The notes under the pieces: model-generated | The model's input: the letters and a program-made list of their open reading frames with translations, nothing else | What the model was told of the DNA's origin: nothing | Database searches by the model: none | Assembly (NCBI GenBank): GCA_029245785.1 | Contig: JAQWOR010000072.1 | Location: 1-64,000 of the forward strand | From: Polaribacter sp. | GTDB lineage: Bacteria; Bacteroidota; Bacteroidia; Flavobacteriales; Flavobacteriaceae | DNA length: 64,000 nucleotides | Reading direction: 5' to 3' | Part shown: piece after piece, positions 1 to 8,399 of the stretch | Layout of the letters: each line of letters starts with the position of its first letter | Numbering within the stretch: the stretch's first letter is position 1 | Program-made: the position numbers and the translations under genes

Positions 1-1
1 C

Positions 2-1282
2 CGAAAACGGTCTGACAAAAAAATCACCCTCATTTCTGCAGAGTCAGAATTCTTTTTTTCTCGTACAGCACTCATGTATGTGTATATGGGGCACATGAAG
101 TTTGAACACACACAGCCTTACGAACCTTGGTTTTGGAAAAAGAACAACATCCATCTTAAAAAAGAATGGATTACTAACATAAAGACTTCATCTAAAACAC
201 TTATCTGCAGCAATGGAGAAACCATCACCTATGACAAATTAATCATTGCAACAGGCTCTAAACCAAACAAATTTGGATGGCCTGGACAAGATTTAGAAGG
301 GGTAATGGGAATGTATCACAAACAAGATATTGAGAACTTAGAAAAATATGCTCCCAATAATAAAGTCTGTAAACGTGCCGTAATTGTTGGAGGTGGCTTA
401 ATTGGGATTGAACTTGCAGAAATGCTACACAGCAGAAATATTCCTGTAACTTTTTTAGTTCGTGAAGATAGCTTTTGGAATGGTGTTTTACCAAAAGAAG
501 AATCTGAAATGATCAATAAAGAAATCAAAGACCATCATATTGATTTGCGTTTGAATGTCAATTTAAAAGAGGTTATAGCTGACCAAAACGGCAAGGTGAA
601 ATCTGTTATAATTGCAGAAACGGGAGAAGAAATTAAATGCGATCTTGTTGGACTAACCGCGGGGGTTTCTCCAAATATTGATGTGGTAAACAATTCTGAA
701 ATTGAAACCGGAAGAGGTGTAAAAGTCAACCGTTTTTTAGAAACCAATATCAAAGACATTTATGCAATTGGAGACTGTGCAGAACAGCATGAAGCCATTG
801 ACCAAAGAAAACCTATTGAAGCAGTTTGGTACACAGGGCGAATGATGGGAGAAACGATTGCCCAAACAATTTGTAATAATAAAATTGAATACAAACCTGG
901 CCACTGGTTTAATTCTGCCAAGTTTTTTAATATCGAATATCAAACTTATGGTTGGGTTTGGGCACAGCCGAAAGAACATGAAGCTCGATTTTACTGGGAA
1001 CATAAAAAAGGTAAAAAGTGTATTCATATGAATTATGATAAAAATACCCGGCAATTTATTGGCATCAATATCTTCGGAATTAGAATGCGTCATGAATTTT
1101 TTGACAAGGTTTTAAGTGAAAAACGCTCAATAGACCATGTCTTAGAACATTTAGCTGATGCTAATTTTGACCCAGAGTTTTACACCTTACACGAGCCTGA
1201 AATTTTAGAAAAATTCAACAAAGAAAACAACACCAATATTCAATTAAAAAAGAAAAGCTGGAAACGAATTTTTAGCGTTTAA
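2..1282 (+). CDS. FAD/NAD(P)-dependent oxidoreductase (5' end outside window)
   Basis: This is a pyridine nucleotide-disulfide oxidoreductase family flavoprotein that would move electrons between NAD(P)H and an unknown acceptor. The reading frame is open from base 2, 24 codons before the first ATG listed in the ORF track, and those codons (ITLISAESEFFFSRTAL) look like the typical family region just after the first FAD-binding glycine motif. The true start is therefore upstream of the window. Visible motifs are LIIATGSKP, the NAD-binding VIVGGGLIGIELAE and the second FAD contact IYAIGDCAE. The C-terminal 130 residues are not recognisable as a dimerisation domain with redox cysteines. The next gene, a polyferredoxin, starts 4 nt after the stop, so the two are very likely co-transcribed and may form one electron-transfer unit. 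The exact substrate is unknown. Confidence 0.85.
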   Translation, partial: RKRSDKKITLISAESEFFFSRTALMYVYMGHMKFEHTQPYEPWFWKKNNIHLKKEWITNIKTSSKTLICSNGETITYDKLIIATGSKPNKFGWPGQDLEGVMGMYHKQDIENLEKYAPNNKVCKRAVIVGGGLIGIELAEMLHSRNIPVTFLVREDSFWNGVLPKEESEMINKEIKDHHIDLRLNVNLKEVIADQNGKVKSVIIAETGEEIKCDLVGLTAGVSPNIDVVNNSEIETGRGVKVNRFLETNIKDIYAIGDCAEQHEAIDQRKPIEAVWYTGRMMGETIAQTICNNKIEYKPGHWFNSAKFFNIEYQTYGWVWAQPKEHEARFYWEHKKGKKCIHMNYDKNTRQFIGINIFGIRMRHEFFDKVLSEKRSIDHVLEHLADANFDPEFYTLHEPEILEKFNKENNTNIQLKKKSWKRIFSV

Positions 1283-1286
1283 AACT

Positions 1287-2873
1287 ATGAAACTACTCCA
1301 AAATATCGGCTTGAGCTTATTCTTAATTGGACTTACCATCTTTAGTTCGCTCATCTTTTTAGGGAAGTATGAAGTCTCTTCTGAATTGTTTGAACAAACA
1401 ATCAGCGATAAAAACATCAAAAGTGAACTTTTTATAGCTGATATAAATTCAACCATGGTTGGAAAAAATTTTAGCAATCCTTTCTCCTTTTCTTTGGCAA
1501 TTACCTCCGCTTTAAAAAAGGCAAATACCATTCACAAACAACGCAATGAATGGCATAAAGTTATTTGGGAAAAACCACATAGCTTTTCTTTTCAGATTGC
1601 CAAAAATGCAGGAACAGGTTTGGTCAAAGAAAACAAAGGGCTATTTTGGTTTTTAACCTTCGGATTGGGAATTGTTGGCGCCCTACTTTTTATCATTCCA
1701 ACTGTCATTACTTTGGGTCCTGCAGGCATTAAAAACAATGGTGTGTTTTTAAACGCATCCACAAATCGTGGCTGGATTGGTTGGCTAGTATTCATTTTTT
1801 TGGTAAGCTTTTACCTACTCCTATATTTTGCGCCCGATTACATTGTAAACTGGACCTATATTGTAGACCCAATTAGCCAACAACTAAGCGGTCATTTAGC
1901 AAGTCAATGGTTTTTATATGGTTTTTTATATTGTACTGTTATGACTGTTATGGCGGTAAGAATGTATATCAAATACCGCCATAACAAGTATCAAATTTTA
2001 CGTACAACTTCGGTCTTATTCTTTCAAATTGTCTTTGCCTTTTTAATCCCAGAAATTTTAGTTCGCTTTGAAAAACCTTGGTACGACTTTAAAAATGCCT
2101 TTCCGCTGGATTATGATTTCTTTTTTAAATGGAATTTAGACGAATTGATTTCCAGTGGAGGATTTGGTTTATTTATTTTAGTTTGGGGAATTGTTCTAAC
2201 ACTTGTAATTGTTCCTGTAATGGTGTATTTCTTCGGAAAACGATGGTACTGTTCTTGGGTTTGTGGCTGTGGTGGTTTGGCAGAAACGCTGGGAGATCCT
2301 TACAGACAATTGTCTGACAAAACATTAAAAATTTGGAAATTTGAACGCTGGATTGTTCATGGAGTTTTAGTGTTTGCACTGGTGATGACTGGACTCACAT
2401 TGTATTCTTATTTCTCTGGAACACAAGAAACATTAGGTATTAAAACTCAAACCATTCAAGATGTCTATGGCTTTTTAATCGGAGCTGTTTTTGCCGGAGT
2501 GATTGGCACAGGGTTTTATCCCATTTTTGGAAACAGGGTTTGGTGTCGCTTCGGTTGCCCACTAGCTGCTTATTTAGGAATTGTACAACGCTTTAAATCT
2601 CGTTTTAGAATTACAACCAACGGCGGTCAATGTATTTCTTGTGGAAATTGCTCTACGTATTGCGAACAGGGAATTGATGTAAGAGCCTATGCACAAAAAG
2701 GAGAAAATATTGTACGTGCAAGTTGTGTAGGCTGCGGAATCTGCGCTGCTGTTTGTCCTCGTGGTGTGTTAAAATTAGAAAACGGACCAGAAAAAGGCCG
2801 TATCAATCCTACAGAAATTTTACTAGGAAATGATATTGATCTGCTAAAATTGATGAACGAAAAACAATCCTAA
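1287..2873 (+). CDS. Membrane-bound 4Fe-4S polyferredoxin (NapH/NosR/CcoG-like)
   Basis: A 528-residue inner-membrane iron-sulfur protein that probably passes electrons between a quinol or flavoprotein and a periplasmic or membrane acceptor. It has a hydrophobic N-terminus (about residues 5-27) and several further membrane segments (about 120-145, 162-182, 205-226, 240-258, 292-316, 352-376, 393-412). Two membrane-proximal cysteine motifs, CSWVCGCGG (Cys322, 326, 328) and CRFGCP (Cys420, 424), match the NosR/NapH-type arrangement. Two classical ferredoxin motifs follow at CISCGNCSTYC (449-459) and CVGCGICAAVC (480-490). The gene lies 4 nt behind the flavin oxidoreductase. No nap, nos or cco genes are nearby, so the partner pathway cannot be named. 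The family assignment is firm; the role is inferred. Confidence 0.85.
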   Translation: MKLLQNIGLSLFLIGLTIFSSLIFLGKYEVSSELFEQTISDKNIKSELFIADINSTMVGKNFSNPFSFSLAITSALKKANTIHKQRNEWHKVIWEKPHSFSFQIAKNAGTGLVKENKGLFWFLTFGLGIVGALLFIIPTVITLGPAGIKNNGVFLNASTNRGWIGWLVFIFLVSFYLLLYFAPDYIVNWTYIVDPISQQLSGHLASQWFLYGFLYCTVMTVMAVRMYIKYRHNKYQILRTTSVLFFQIVFAFLIPEILVRFEKPWYDFKNAFPLDYDFFFKWNLDELISSGGFGLFILVWGIVLTLVIVPVMVYFFGKRWYCSWVCGCGGLAETLGDPYRQLSDKTLKIWKFERWIVHGVLVFALVMTGLTLYSYFSGTQETLGIKTQTIQDVYGFLIGAVFAGVIGTGFYPIFGNRVWCRFGCPLAAYLGIVQRFKSRFRITTNGGQCISCGNCSTYCEQGIDVRAYAQKGENIVRASCVGCGICAAVCPRGVLKLENGPEKGRINPTEILLGNDIDLLKLMNEKQS

Positions 2874-2901
2874 AAAAACAACCCCATTAGATCATAAGAG
2901 C

Positions 2902-3594
2902 ATGAACCCAACCATAAAAGTTATCATTCCCGCATACAATGAGGAAAATTCTATCGCACATGTGATTCATGACATTCCTTCAATGGTAAATGAAATTATT
3001 GTGATTAGCAACAACGCTACTGACAACACGGAGAAAAATGCAAAAAATGCAGGCGCTACAGTACTGCAAGAAAACAGAAAAGGCTATGGATATGCTTGTT
3101 TAAAAGGAATGGATTATATTTCTAAACAAGAAGCAGCTCCAGATATTGTGGTTTTTTTAGATGGTGATTATTCTGATTACCCAGAGCAATTGACAGAAAT
3201 TATCACACCTATTGTACAAAATGACATCGATTTTGTGATTGGAGCTAGAGTAAAAAAACTCAGAGAAAAAGGCGCTGTAACACCACAACAAATTTTCGGA
3301 AATTGGTTGGCTTGTTTTTTAATGAAGCTCTTTTTCAAATCAAAATTCACAGATTTAGGTCCTTTTAGAGCTATCAAGTATCACAAACTACTTGCGCTGA
3401 ATATGGTAGACAAAACCTACGGATGGACCGTAGAAATGCAACTAAAAGCATTGAAACAAGAATTTTCTTATGTAGAAATCCCTATAAAATATAGAAATAG
3501 AATTGGTGTTTCTAAGGTTTCGGGCACTGTAAAAGGTAGTATCTTTGCAGGGGTTAAAATTCTGGGTTGGATTTTTAAATACAGTTTTAAATAA
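2902..3594 (+). CDS. GT2 glycosyltransferase, dolichyl-phosphate mannose synthase-like
   Basis: A 230-residue family 2 glycosyltransferase that probably transfers a sugar from a nucleotide donor to a polyprenyl phosphate or other lipid carrier on the cytoplasmic face. The GT-A signature is clear: VIIPAYNEEN near residue 8 and the metal-binding VVFLDGDY at about 83-90. There is no C-terminal membrane domain, as in short Dpm1-like enzymes. Its stop codon overlaps the next start by one base (TAATG), and the following two genes are also membrane glycosyltransferases. The three are therefore likely one translationally coupled glycolipid or polysaccharide unit. The sugar is not determinable from the sequence. 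Confidence 0.85.
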   Translation: MNPTIKVIIPAYNEENSIAHVIHDIPSMVNEIIVISNNATDNTEKNAKNAGATVLQENRKGYGYACLKGMDYISKQEAAPDIVVFLDGDYSDYPEQLTEIITPIVQNDIDFVIGARVKKLREKGAVTPQQIFGNWLACFLMKLFFKSKFTDLGPFRAIKYHKLLALNMVDKTYGWTVEMQLKALKQEFSYVEIPIKYRNRIGVSKVSGTVKGSIFAGVKILGWIFKYSFK

Positions 3595-5084
3595 TGTTTG
3601 TTGAATACCTTATTATCGTTATTTATTCCATCGCGTTGGTGCTCATTTTTATGTACTCTCTGGCACAATTAAACCTGCTTTATAATTATTTGAGTGCACA
3701 AAAAAAAGAGGACAATTCTCCTAAGTTTGACCTTACAAAATCTAAAGAAGTTCCGTTGGTAACCATACAGCTTCCTGTGTATAATGAATTGTATGTGATG
3801 GAGCGTTTGCTTAATAACATTGTAAAACTAAATTACCCAACAAACAAATTAGAAATTCAAGTTCTAGACGACTCTACTGATGAATCTGTGATTTCTACAG
3901 CAGCACAAATTAAAGAACTTCAAGAAACAGGCATCGACATTCAACACATCCGAAGAGAAAATCGCCAAGGATTTAAAGCGGGTGCGCTAAAGGAAGGATT
4001 GAAAATTGCCAAGGGCGAATTTATTGCCATTTTTGATGCTGATTTTTTACCAAAAGAAAATTGGCTACTAGAAACCATTCCTTATTTCAAAGACACAGAA
4101 ATTGGGGTTGTACAAACTCGTTGGGGACATATCAACAGAAACTATTCTACACTCACTAAAGTTCAAGCATTTGCGTTAGATGCCCACTTTACATTAGAAC
4201 AAGTTGGGAGAAATAGCAAAGGACATTTTATCAATTTTAATGGAACTGCAGGAGTTTGGCGTAAAGAATGCATTTATGATGCAGGAAACTGGGAAGGTGA
4301 CACCTTAACGGAAGATTTAGACCTAAGTTATCGAGCACAACTTAAAAACTGGAGATTCAAATACTTAGAAAACATTGTTACTCCTGCTGAATTACCTGTA
4401 GTAATTAGCGCAGCAAGAACACAACAGTTTCGTTGGAACAAAGGAGGTGCTGAAAATTTTCAGAAGATGGCAAAACGAGTTATTTCAAGCAATCGCCTCT
4501 CTTTCAAATCTAAAATTCATGGCCTTTTACACTTGTTAAACAGCTCGATGTTTTTGAATGTTTTTATTGTAGGCGTTTTAAGCATTCCGATGTTGTATAT
4601 TAAAAATGAATACGAACATTTGAAGCCGTATTTTTACATGATGAGTTTCTTTGTCATAAGCTCTCTTATTTTCTTTATTTGTTATTGGCACATGTATAAA
4701 AACAGCTACGGAGGAGGTTTTAAAAATTTTATTCGTTATATCGGTACATTTTTTACCTTCTTCTCAATAGCAATGGGATTCTCACTACACAATACCATTG
4801 CAGTACTTGAAGGTCATTACGGAAAGAAAAGTGAATTTGTCCGAACGCCAAAATTCAATATAAAAACGCTAAAAGATGGATGGAAAAACAACAAATACAT
4901 TCGTAAAAAACCTTCATCACATGTGCTTTTAGAAGGCTTGTTAACCGTGTACTTTGTCTTTGGAATGTACAGCGCTTTTATTGTTGGAAATCAAGGAGGA
5001 GATTTTGGACTCTTCCCCTTTCATTTGATGTTATGCATTGGGTTTGGCTATGTTTTTTTTAAATCAATTTTTTCAAAAGCCTAA
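3594..5084 (+). CDS. Membrane GT2 glycosyltransferase, cellulose synthase-like
   Basis: A 496-residue processive-type family 2 glycosyltransferase. One N-terminal membrane helix (about 5-28) precedes a GT-A domain with VTIQLPVYNE, VLDDSTDES (Asp92-93), IFDADFLP (DAD 148-150), TLTEDLDLS (TED 239-241) and QQFRW (277-281). Together these form the D,D,D,QxxRW set of cellulose synthase, glucosylceramide synthase and beta-monoglycosyl-diacylglycerol synthase enzymes. The C-terminal third contains about four further helices. It starts inside the stop codon of the Dpm1-like gene and ends on the start of the next gene with the same one-base TAATG overlap. A role in glycolipid or exopolysaccharide formation is inferred; family membership is firm. 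Confidence 0.87.
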   Translation: MFVEYLIIVIYSIALVLIFMYSLAQLNLLYNYLSAQKKEDNSPKFDLTKSKEVPLVTIQLPVYNELYVMERLLNNIVKLNYPTNKLEIQVLDDSTDESVISTAAQIKELQETGIDIQHIRRENRQGFKAGALKEGLKIAKGEFIAIFDADFLPKENWLLETIPYFKDTEIGVVQTRWGHINRNYSTLTKVQAFALDAHFTLEQVGRNSKGHFINFNGTAGVWRKECIYDAGNWEGDTLTEDLDLSYRAQLKNWRFKYLENIVTPAELPVVISAARTQQFRWNKGGAENFQKMAKRVISSNRLSFKSKIHGLLHLLNSSMFLNVFIVGVLSIPMLYIKNEYEHLKPYFYMMSFFVISSLIFFICYWHMYKNSYGGGFKNFIRYIGTFFTFFSIAMGFSLHNTIAVLEGHYGKKSEFVRTPKFNIKTLKDGWKNNKYIRKKPSSHVLLEGLLTVYFVFGMYSAFIVGNQGGDFGLFPFHLMLCIGFGYVFFKSIFSKA

Positions 5085-6457
5085 TGATTTTTAATAAGCA
5101 AAACCATAGCACCAACCTCCTCTTTTTGACGTGTATTAGTGCTTATTTTGTATTCGCTTATTTTTTAGAAAGAACCGAGGTTTACAAACTTTTGTTCTTA
5201 TGGGTTGGGCTGTTTGCTGGTAGCTATTTCTTAATTAAAAAACAACAACATCAGATTGCTTTGCTAGCAGTAATTTCGATACTCTTTAAATTGGTGTTTT
5301 TATTTGCCATTCCCAATTTATCACAAGATTTTTATCGCTTTATTTGGGATGGACGGATGCTTTTTGAAGGATTCAACCCATACCTGTCACTCCCAGAAAG
5401 CTTTATTGAACAACAACAGAATCCTGTAAACCAAGCTGCAGAACTGTACGCAGGAATGGGTGAAATGAATGGAAGTCATTACACCAATTATCCACCCATC
5501 AATCAATTGTGTTTTTATATCGCTGCACTAATTGCAAACAAAAGTATTTTAGGATCTGTCATTGTATTACGACTCATCATCATTTTAGCAGATGTTGGAA
5601 TTCTTTATTTTGGAAAAAAGCTCTTAGAAAAATTAAACATTCCTGCATATCATATCTTTTGGTATGCCTTGAATCCGTTTGTAATTATAGAACTCACAGG
5701 AAACTTGCATTTTGAACCTGTTATGTTGTTCTTTTTGGTTTGGGGCCTGTACAAACTACAACAACAAAAATGGGTATGGGCAGCTATTTTAATAGCGTGT
5801 GCTGTTGCTGTAAAGCTAATTCCGTTATTGTTTTTACCCCTATTTTATCAATGGTTTGTAAAACAAAAAAAACACGATAGAGACACGGTAAAACAGCTAG
5901 GACTTCTGAAATTGATTGGTTTTTATACAATTATCATATCTACAACCATCCTTTTATTTCTTCCATTTTATACGAAAACCTTACTAGACAATTATTTTAA
6001 TTCTGTTGGATTGTGGTTTACCAATTTTGAATTCAATGCAAGTTTTTATTATGTCTTTAGAGAAATCGGAACACTGTTTAGAGGCTGGAATGAAATTGCT
6101 ATTATCGGAAAAACACTACCCGTCCTAACACTTCTTTTTTTAGGGATTTTGACCTTTTTTAGAAAAAACAGTAGCACAAAACAGCTAATTACTGCCCTGC
6201 TTTTCGGGTTGTCTTTTTATTATTTTACTACTACAACCATGCATCCGTGGTATTTGGCTAGCTTACTAATTTTATCTGTTTTTACCAACTACCGATTTCC
6301 GATAGTATGGAGTTTTGTGATTGTAGTAAGCTATAGCGCCTACGCAAACAACTCTTTTAAAGAAAACCTGTGGCTTGTTGGATTTGAATATTTGGTTGTT
6401 TATAGCTTTCTGATTTGGGAGCTCTTTACAGTACCTAAAAAAGAAATTGGTAGATAA
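5084..6457 (+). CDS. Polytopic membrane glycosyltransferase (GT87/DUF2029-like mannosyltransferase)
   Basis: A 457-residue multi-spanning protein with about ten hydrophobic segments, resembling polyprenyl-phosphate-sugar-dependent GT-C enzymes. After the second or third helix it carries an acidic loop, SQDFYRFIWDGRMLFEGFNPY, of the kind that holds the catalytic aspartate in GT-C transferases, and near the C-terminus TMHPWYLASLL. It overlaps the GT2 gene before it by one base. In this context the Dpm1-like enzyme could charge a lipid carrier whose sugar this protein then transfers on the outer side of the membrane. That flow is inference. Donor and acceptor are unknown. Confidence 0.75.
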   Translation: MIFNKQNHSTNLLFLTCISAYFVFAYFLERTEVYKLLFLWVGLFAGSYFLIKKQQHQIALLAVISILFKLVFLFAIPNLSQDFYRFIWDGRMLFEGFNPYLSLPESFIEQQQNPVNQAAELYAGMGEMNGSHYTNYPPINQLCFYIAALIANKSILGSVIVLRLIIILADVGILYFGKKLLEKLNIPAYHIFWYALNPFVIIELTGNLHFEPVMLFFLVWGLYKLQQQKWVWAAILIACAVAVKLIPLLFLPLFYQWFVKQKKHDRDTVKQLGLLKLIGFYTIIISTTILLFLPFYTKTLLDNYFNSVGLWFTNFEFNASFYYVFREIGTLFRGWNEIAIIGKTLPVLTLLFLGILTFFRKNSSTKQLITALLFGLSFYYFTTTTMHPWYLASLLILSVFTNYRFPIVWSFVIVVSYSAYANNSFKENLWLVGFEYLVVYSFLIWELFTVPKKEIGR

Positions 6458-6517
6458 TCATTTTTTACCGAATCTCGTTTCGTGTATTTTTTGTAATTTG
6501 CTATTTATTCTTTTTTT

Positions 6518-7558
6518 ATGAAAAAACTTACCATTAAAGATATTGCCAATCAATTTAGTGTTTCCATATCTACCGTTTCTAAAGCGCTGAATGACAGCTA
6601 TGAAATTAGCGTAAGCACCAAAGAAAAAATTGAGAAATACGCAAAGGAACACAATTACAAGCCAAACTTTAATGCGCTGAGTTTAAAGAATAGAAAAACA
6701 AAAACAATTGGAATCATCATTCCGAATATGCTGAATTATTTTTTCGCCCAAGTTTTTAAAGGCATAGAAAAAACGGCAAATGCATACGGATATAAACTAA
6801 TTACGTGTATTTCTAATGAATCTTTTGATAAAGAAGTAGAAACTATGGAAATGCTATCAAACGGAAGTATTGACGGCTTGCTATTATCTATTGCAAAAGA
6901 AACCGAATTGAAAAAAGACTTTAAGCATTTTGAAGACACCATAGAACAAGGAACTCCTATTGTAATGTTTGACAGAATTGCAGAAGAAATTGATTGCGAC
7001 AAAGTAATTACAGATGATTTTGAAGGCGCTTTTAACACGGTAAAACACCTCTCTAAAACAGGATGTAAAAACATTGCCTTTATCTCTACCATCAGTGATT
7101 TAAATATTGGAAAACAACGATATCTTGGCTATTTAAAAGGACTTGAACATGAAGGAATTCCTGTAAACAAAAATTTGATTATCAATATTTTTGAAAAAGA
7201 CTATAAAAAATACGAAGAAATTCTAAAACCTATTTTTGAAAAAAACAAAATTGACAGTGTTTTGGCAACTGGAGAATCTTCTGCTGTTGCAGCTATGAAA
7301 ACAGCCATTAAAACGGGTCACAAAGTACCTCTAAACTTTTCTGTAATTGCTTTTTCTAACGGAATTTTAGCCAGACATTCTAGCCCAAAAATGACCACGG
7401 TAAGTCAACACGGAGAATTGATGGGAGCAACCGCTACAGAAATGCTCATTCAGCAGTTAGAAAATAAGGAAGAAAAAAGAAAGTTCGAAACAAAAATTAT
7501 TACAACAGATTTGGTAGAACGCAACTCTACAAGACTTTCCGTACCGAATGCGTATTAA
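6518..7558 (+). CDS. LacI-family transcriptional regulator
   Basis: A 346-residue repressor or activator of the LacI/PurR family. The N-terminal helix-turn-helix LTIKDIANQFSVSISTVSKA (about residues 4-23) is followed by the hinge helix and a periplasmic-binding-protein-like effector domain (about 60-335) with the typical FDRI and VIAFSNG segments. Bacteroidota LacI proteins usually control nearby sugar-uptake loci, but here the neighbours are glycosyltransferases upstream (same strand, 60 nt gap) and a DUF2797 gene downstream on the other strand. No SusC/SusD pair is adjacent, so its regulon cannot be inferred from position. The stop overlaps the DUF2797 stop by 4 nt (convergent). Confidence 0.9.
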   Translation: MKKLTIKDIANQFSVSISTVSKALNDSYEISVSTKEKIEKYAKEHNYKPNFNALSLKNRKTKTIGIIIPNMLNYFFAQVFKGIEKTANAYGYKLITCISNESFDKEVETMEMLSNGSIDGLLLSIAKETELKKDFKHFEDTIEQGTPIVMFDRIAEEIDCDKVITDDFEGAFNTVKHLSKTGCKNIAFISTISDLNIGKQRYLGYLKGLEHEGIPVNKNLIINIFEKDYKKYEEILKPIFEKNKIDSVLATGESSAVAAMKTAIKTGHKVPLNFSVIAFSNGILARHSSPKMTTVSQHGELMGATATEMLIQQLENKEEKRKFETKIITTDLVERNSTRLSVPNAY

Positions 7559-8352
7559 TTAACCGCAATATGAACAACCAAGCCTTCATTGGCACGTATA
7601 TTAAAAACGGTATTGTCTTCAAAAATTAAATATTGCCCTTTAATACCTTTAAGTATTCCTGAATAATTAGGTGTTTTTAATAAATTTAGGCTTTTTACTT
7701 TTTCTGGCACTTTTAAAACCGGAAAATTCAATTCTGTGATTTTTGTGTCATTCTCCACAAAATACTGCCGAACTTCATCTGGAATAAACTCAGACAATTG
7801 CTGTTTTACCGCAGCCAAATCTGCGTCATTATCTATATTTTGCAGCATTTTACGCCAATTGGTTTTATCGGCAATATGGTCTTTTAAAGCCACTTCTGTA
7901 ATGCCTGCTAAATAGCGATTCGGAACTTCAACAAACACAAGTGCTTTTTCAGCTCCTTGATCTATCCAACGTGTTGGAATTTGCCCTTTTCTGGTAACGC
8001 CAACTTTTACATTGCTAGAAAAAGCCAAATAAACAATATGAGGCTTTAATTGCATTTCTTTTTCATATTCTAGATCTCGATCTTCAATTCCTAAATGAGC
8101 GGTACTCAACTCAGGACGCATAATCCAATCTCCTGCATTCGGAATCTCAAAAAAGCAACTTTTACAAAATCCTTGTCGGTAAATTTCTTTCTCTAAATGA
8201 CAATTCAAACATTGATAAGCTACAAAAGAGATGTCAATTGTTTTGTTCAACAATTGGTTCATGTGTAAGAAATCTGTACCCAGTTCTAAATAATAATGAA
8301 CTTGCTCTAAATTCTCTGTGGGCATTTTTTTTAAAACTCCTTGATACGTCAT
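7555..8352 (-). CDS. DUF2797 domain-containing protein with zinc ribbon
   Basis: A 265-residue conserved protein of the DUF2797 family, function unknown. A zinc-ribbon-like element, CLNCHLEKEIYRQGFCKSC, lies at about residues 48-66. It is followed by conserved stretches around HIVYLAFSSNVKVGVTRKGQIPTRW, which in this family resemble a GIY-YIG-like core. The size matches the family. It is transcribed divergently from the GH3 gene with only about 47 nt between the start codons. Any link to nucleic-acid binding is suggested only by the zinc ribbon. Confidence 0.85.
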   Translation of the reverse strand: MTYQGVLKKMPTENLEQVHYYLELGTDFLHMNQLLNKTIDISFVAYQCLNCHLEKEIYRQGFCKSCFFEIPNAGDWIMRPELSTAHLGIEDRDLEYEKEMQLKPHIVYLAFSSNVKVGVTRKGQIPTRWIDQGAEKALVFVEVPNRYLAGITEVALKDHIADKTNWRKMLQNIDNDADLAAVKQQLSEFIPDEVRQYFVENDTKITELNFPVLKVPEKVKSLNLLKTPNYSGILKGIKGQYLIFEDNTVFNIRANEGLVVHIAVN

Positions 8353-8399
8353 TCAAAAGATTTTAGTATTTTTAACTCCAAACAAACTTACTAAATTCT

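Noticed and set aside
6518-7558. LacI regulator as controller of the amino-sugar module
   Set aside because: It is about 28 kb away from that module; there is no positional support.
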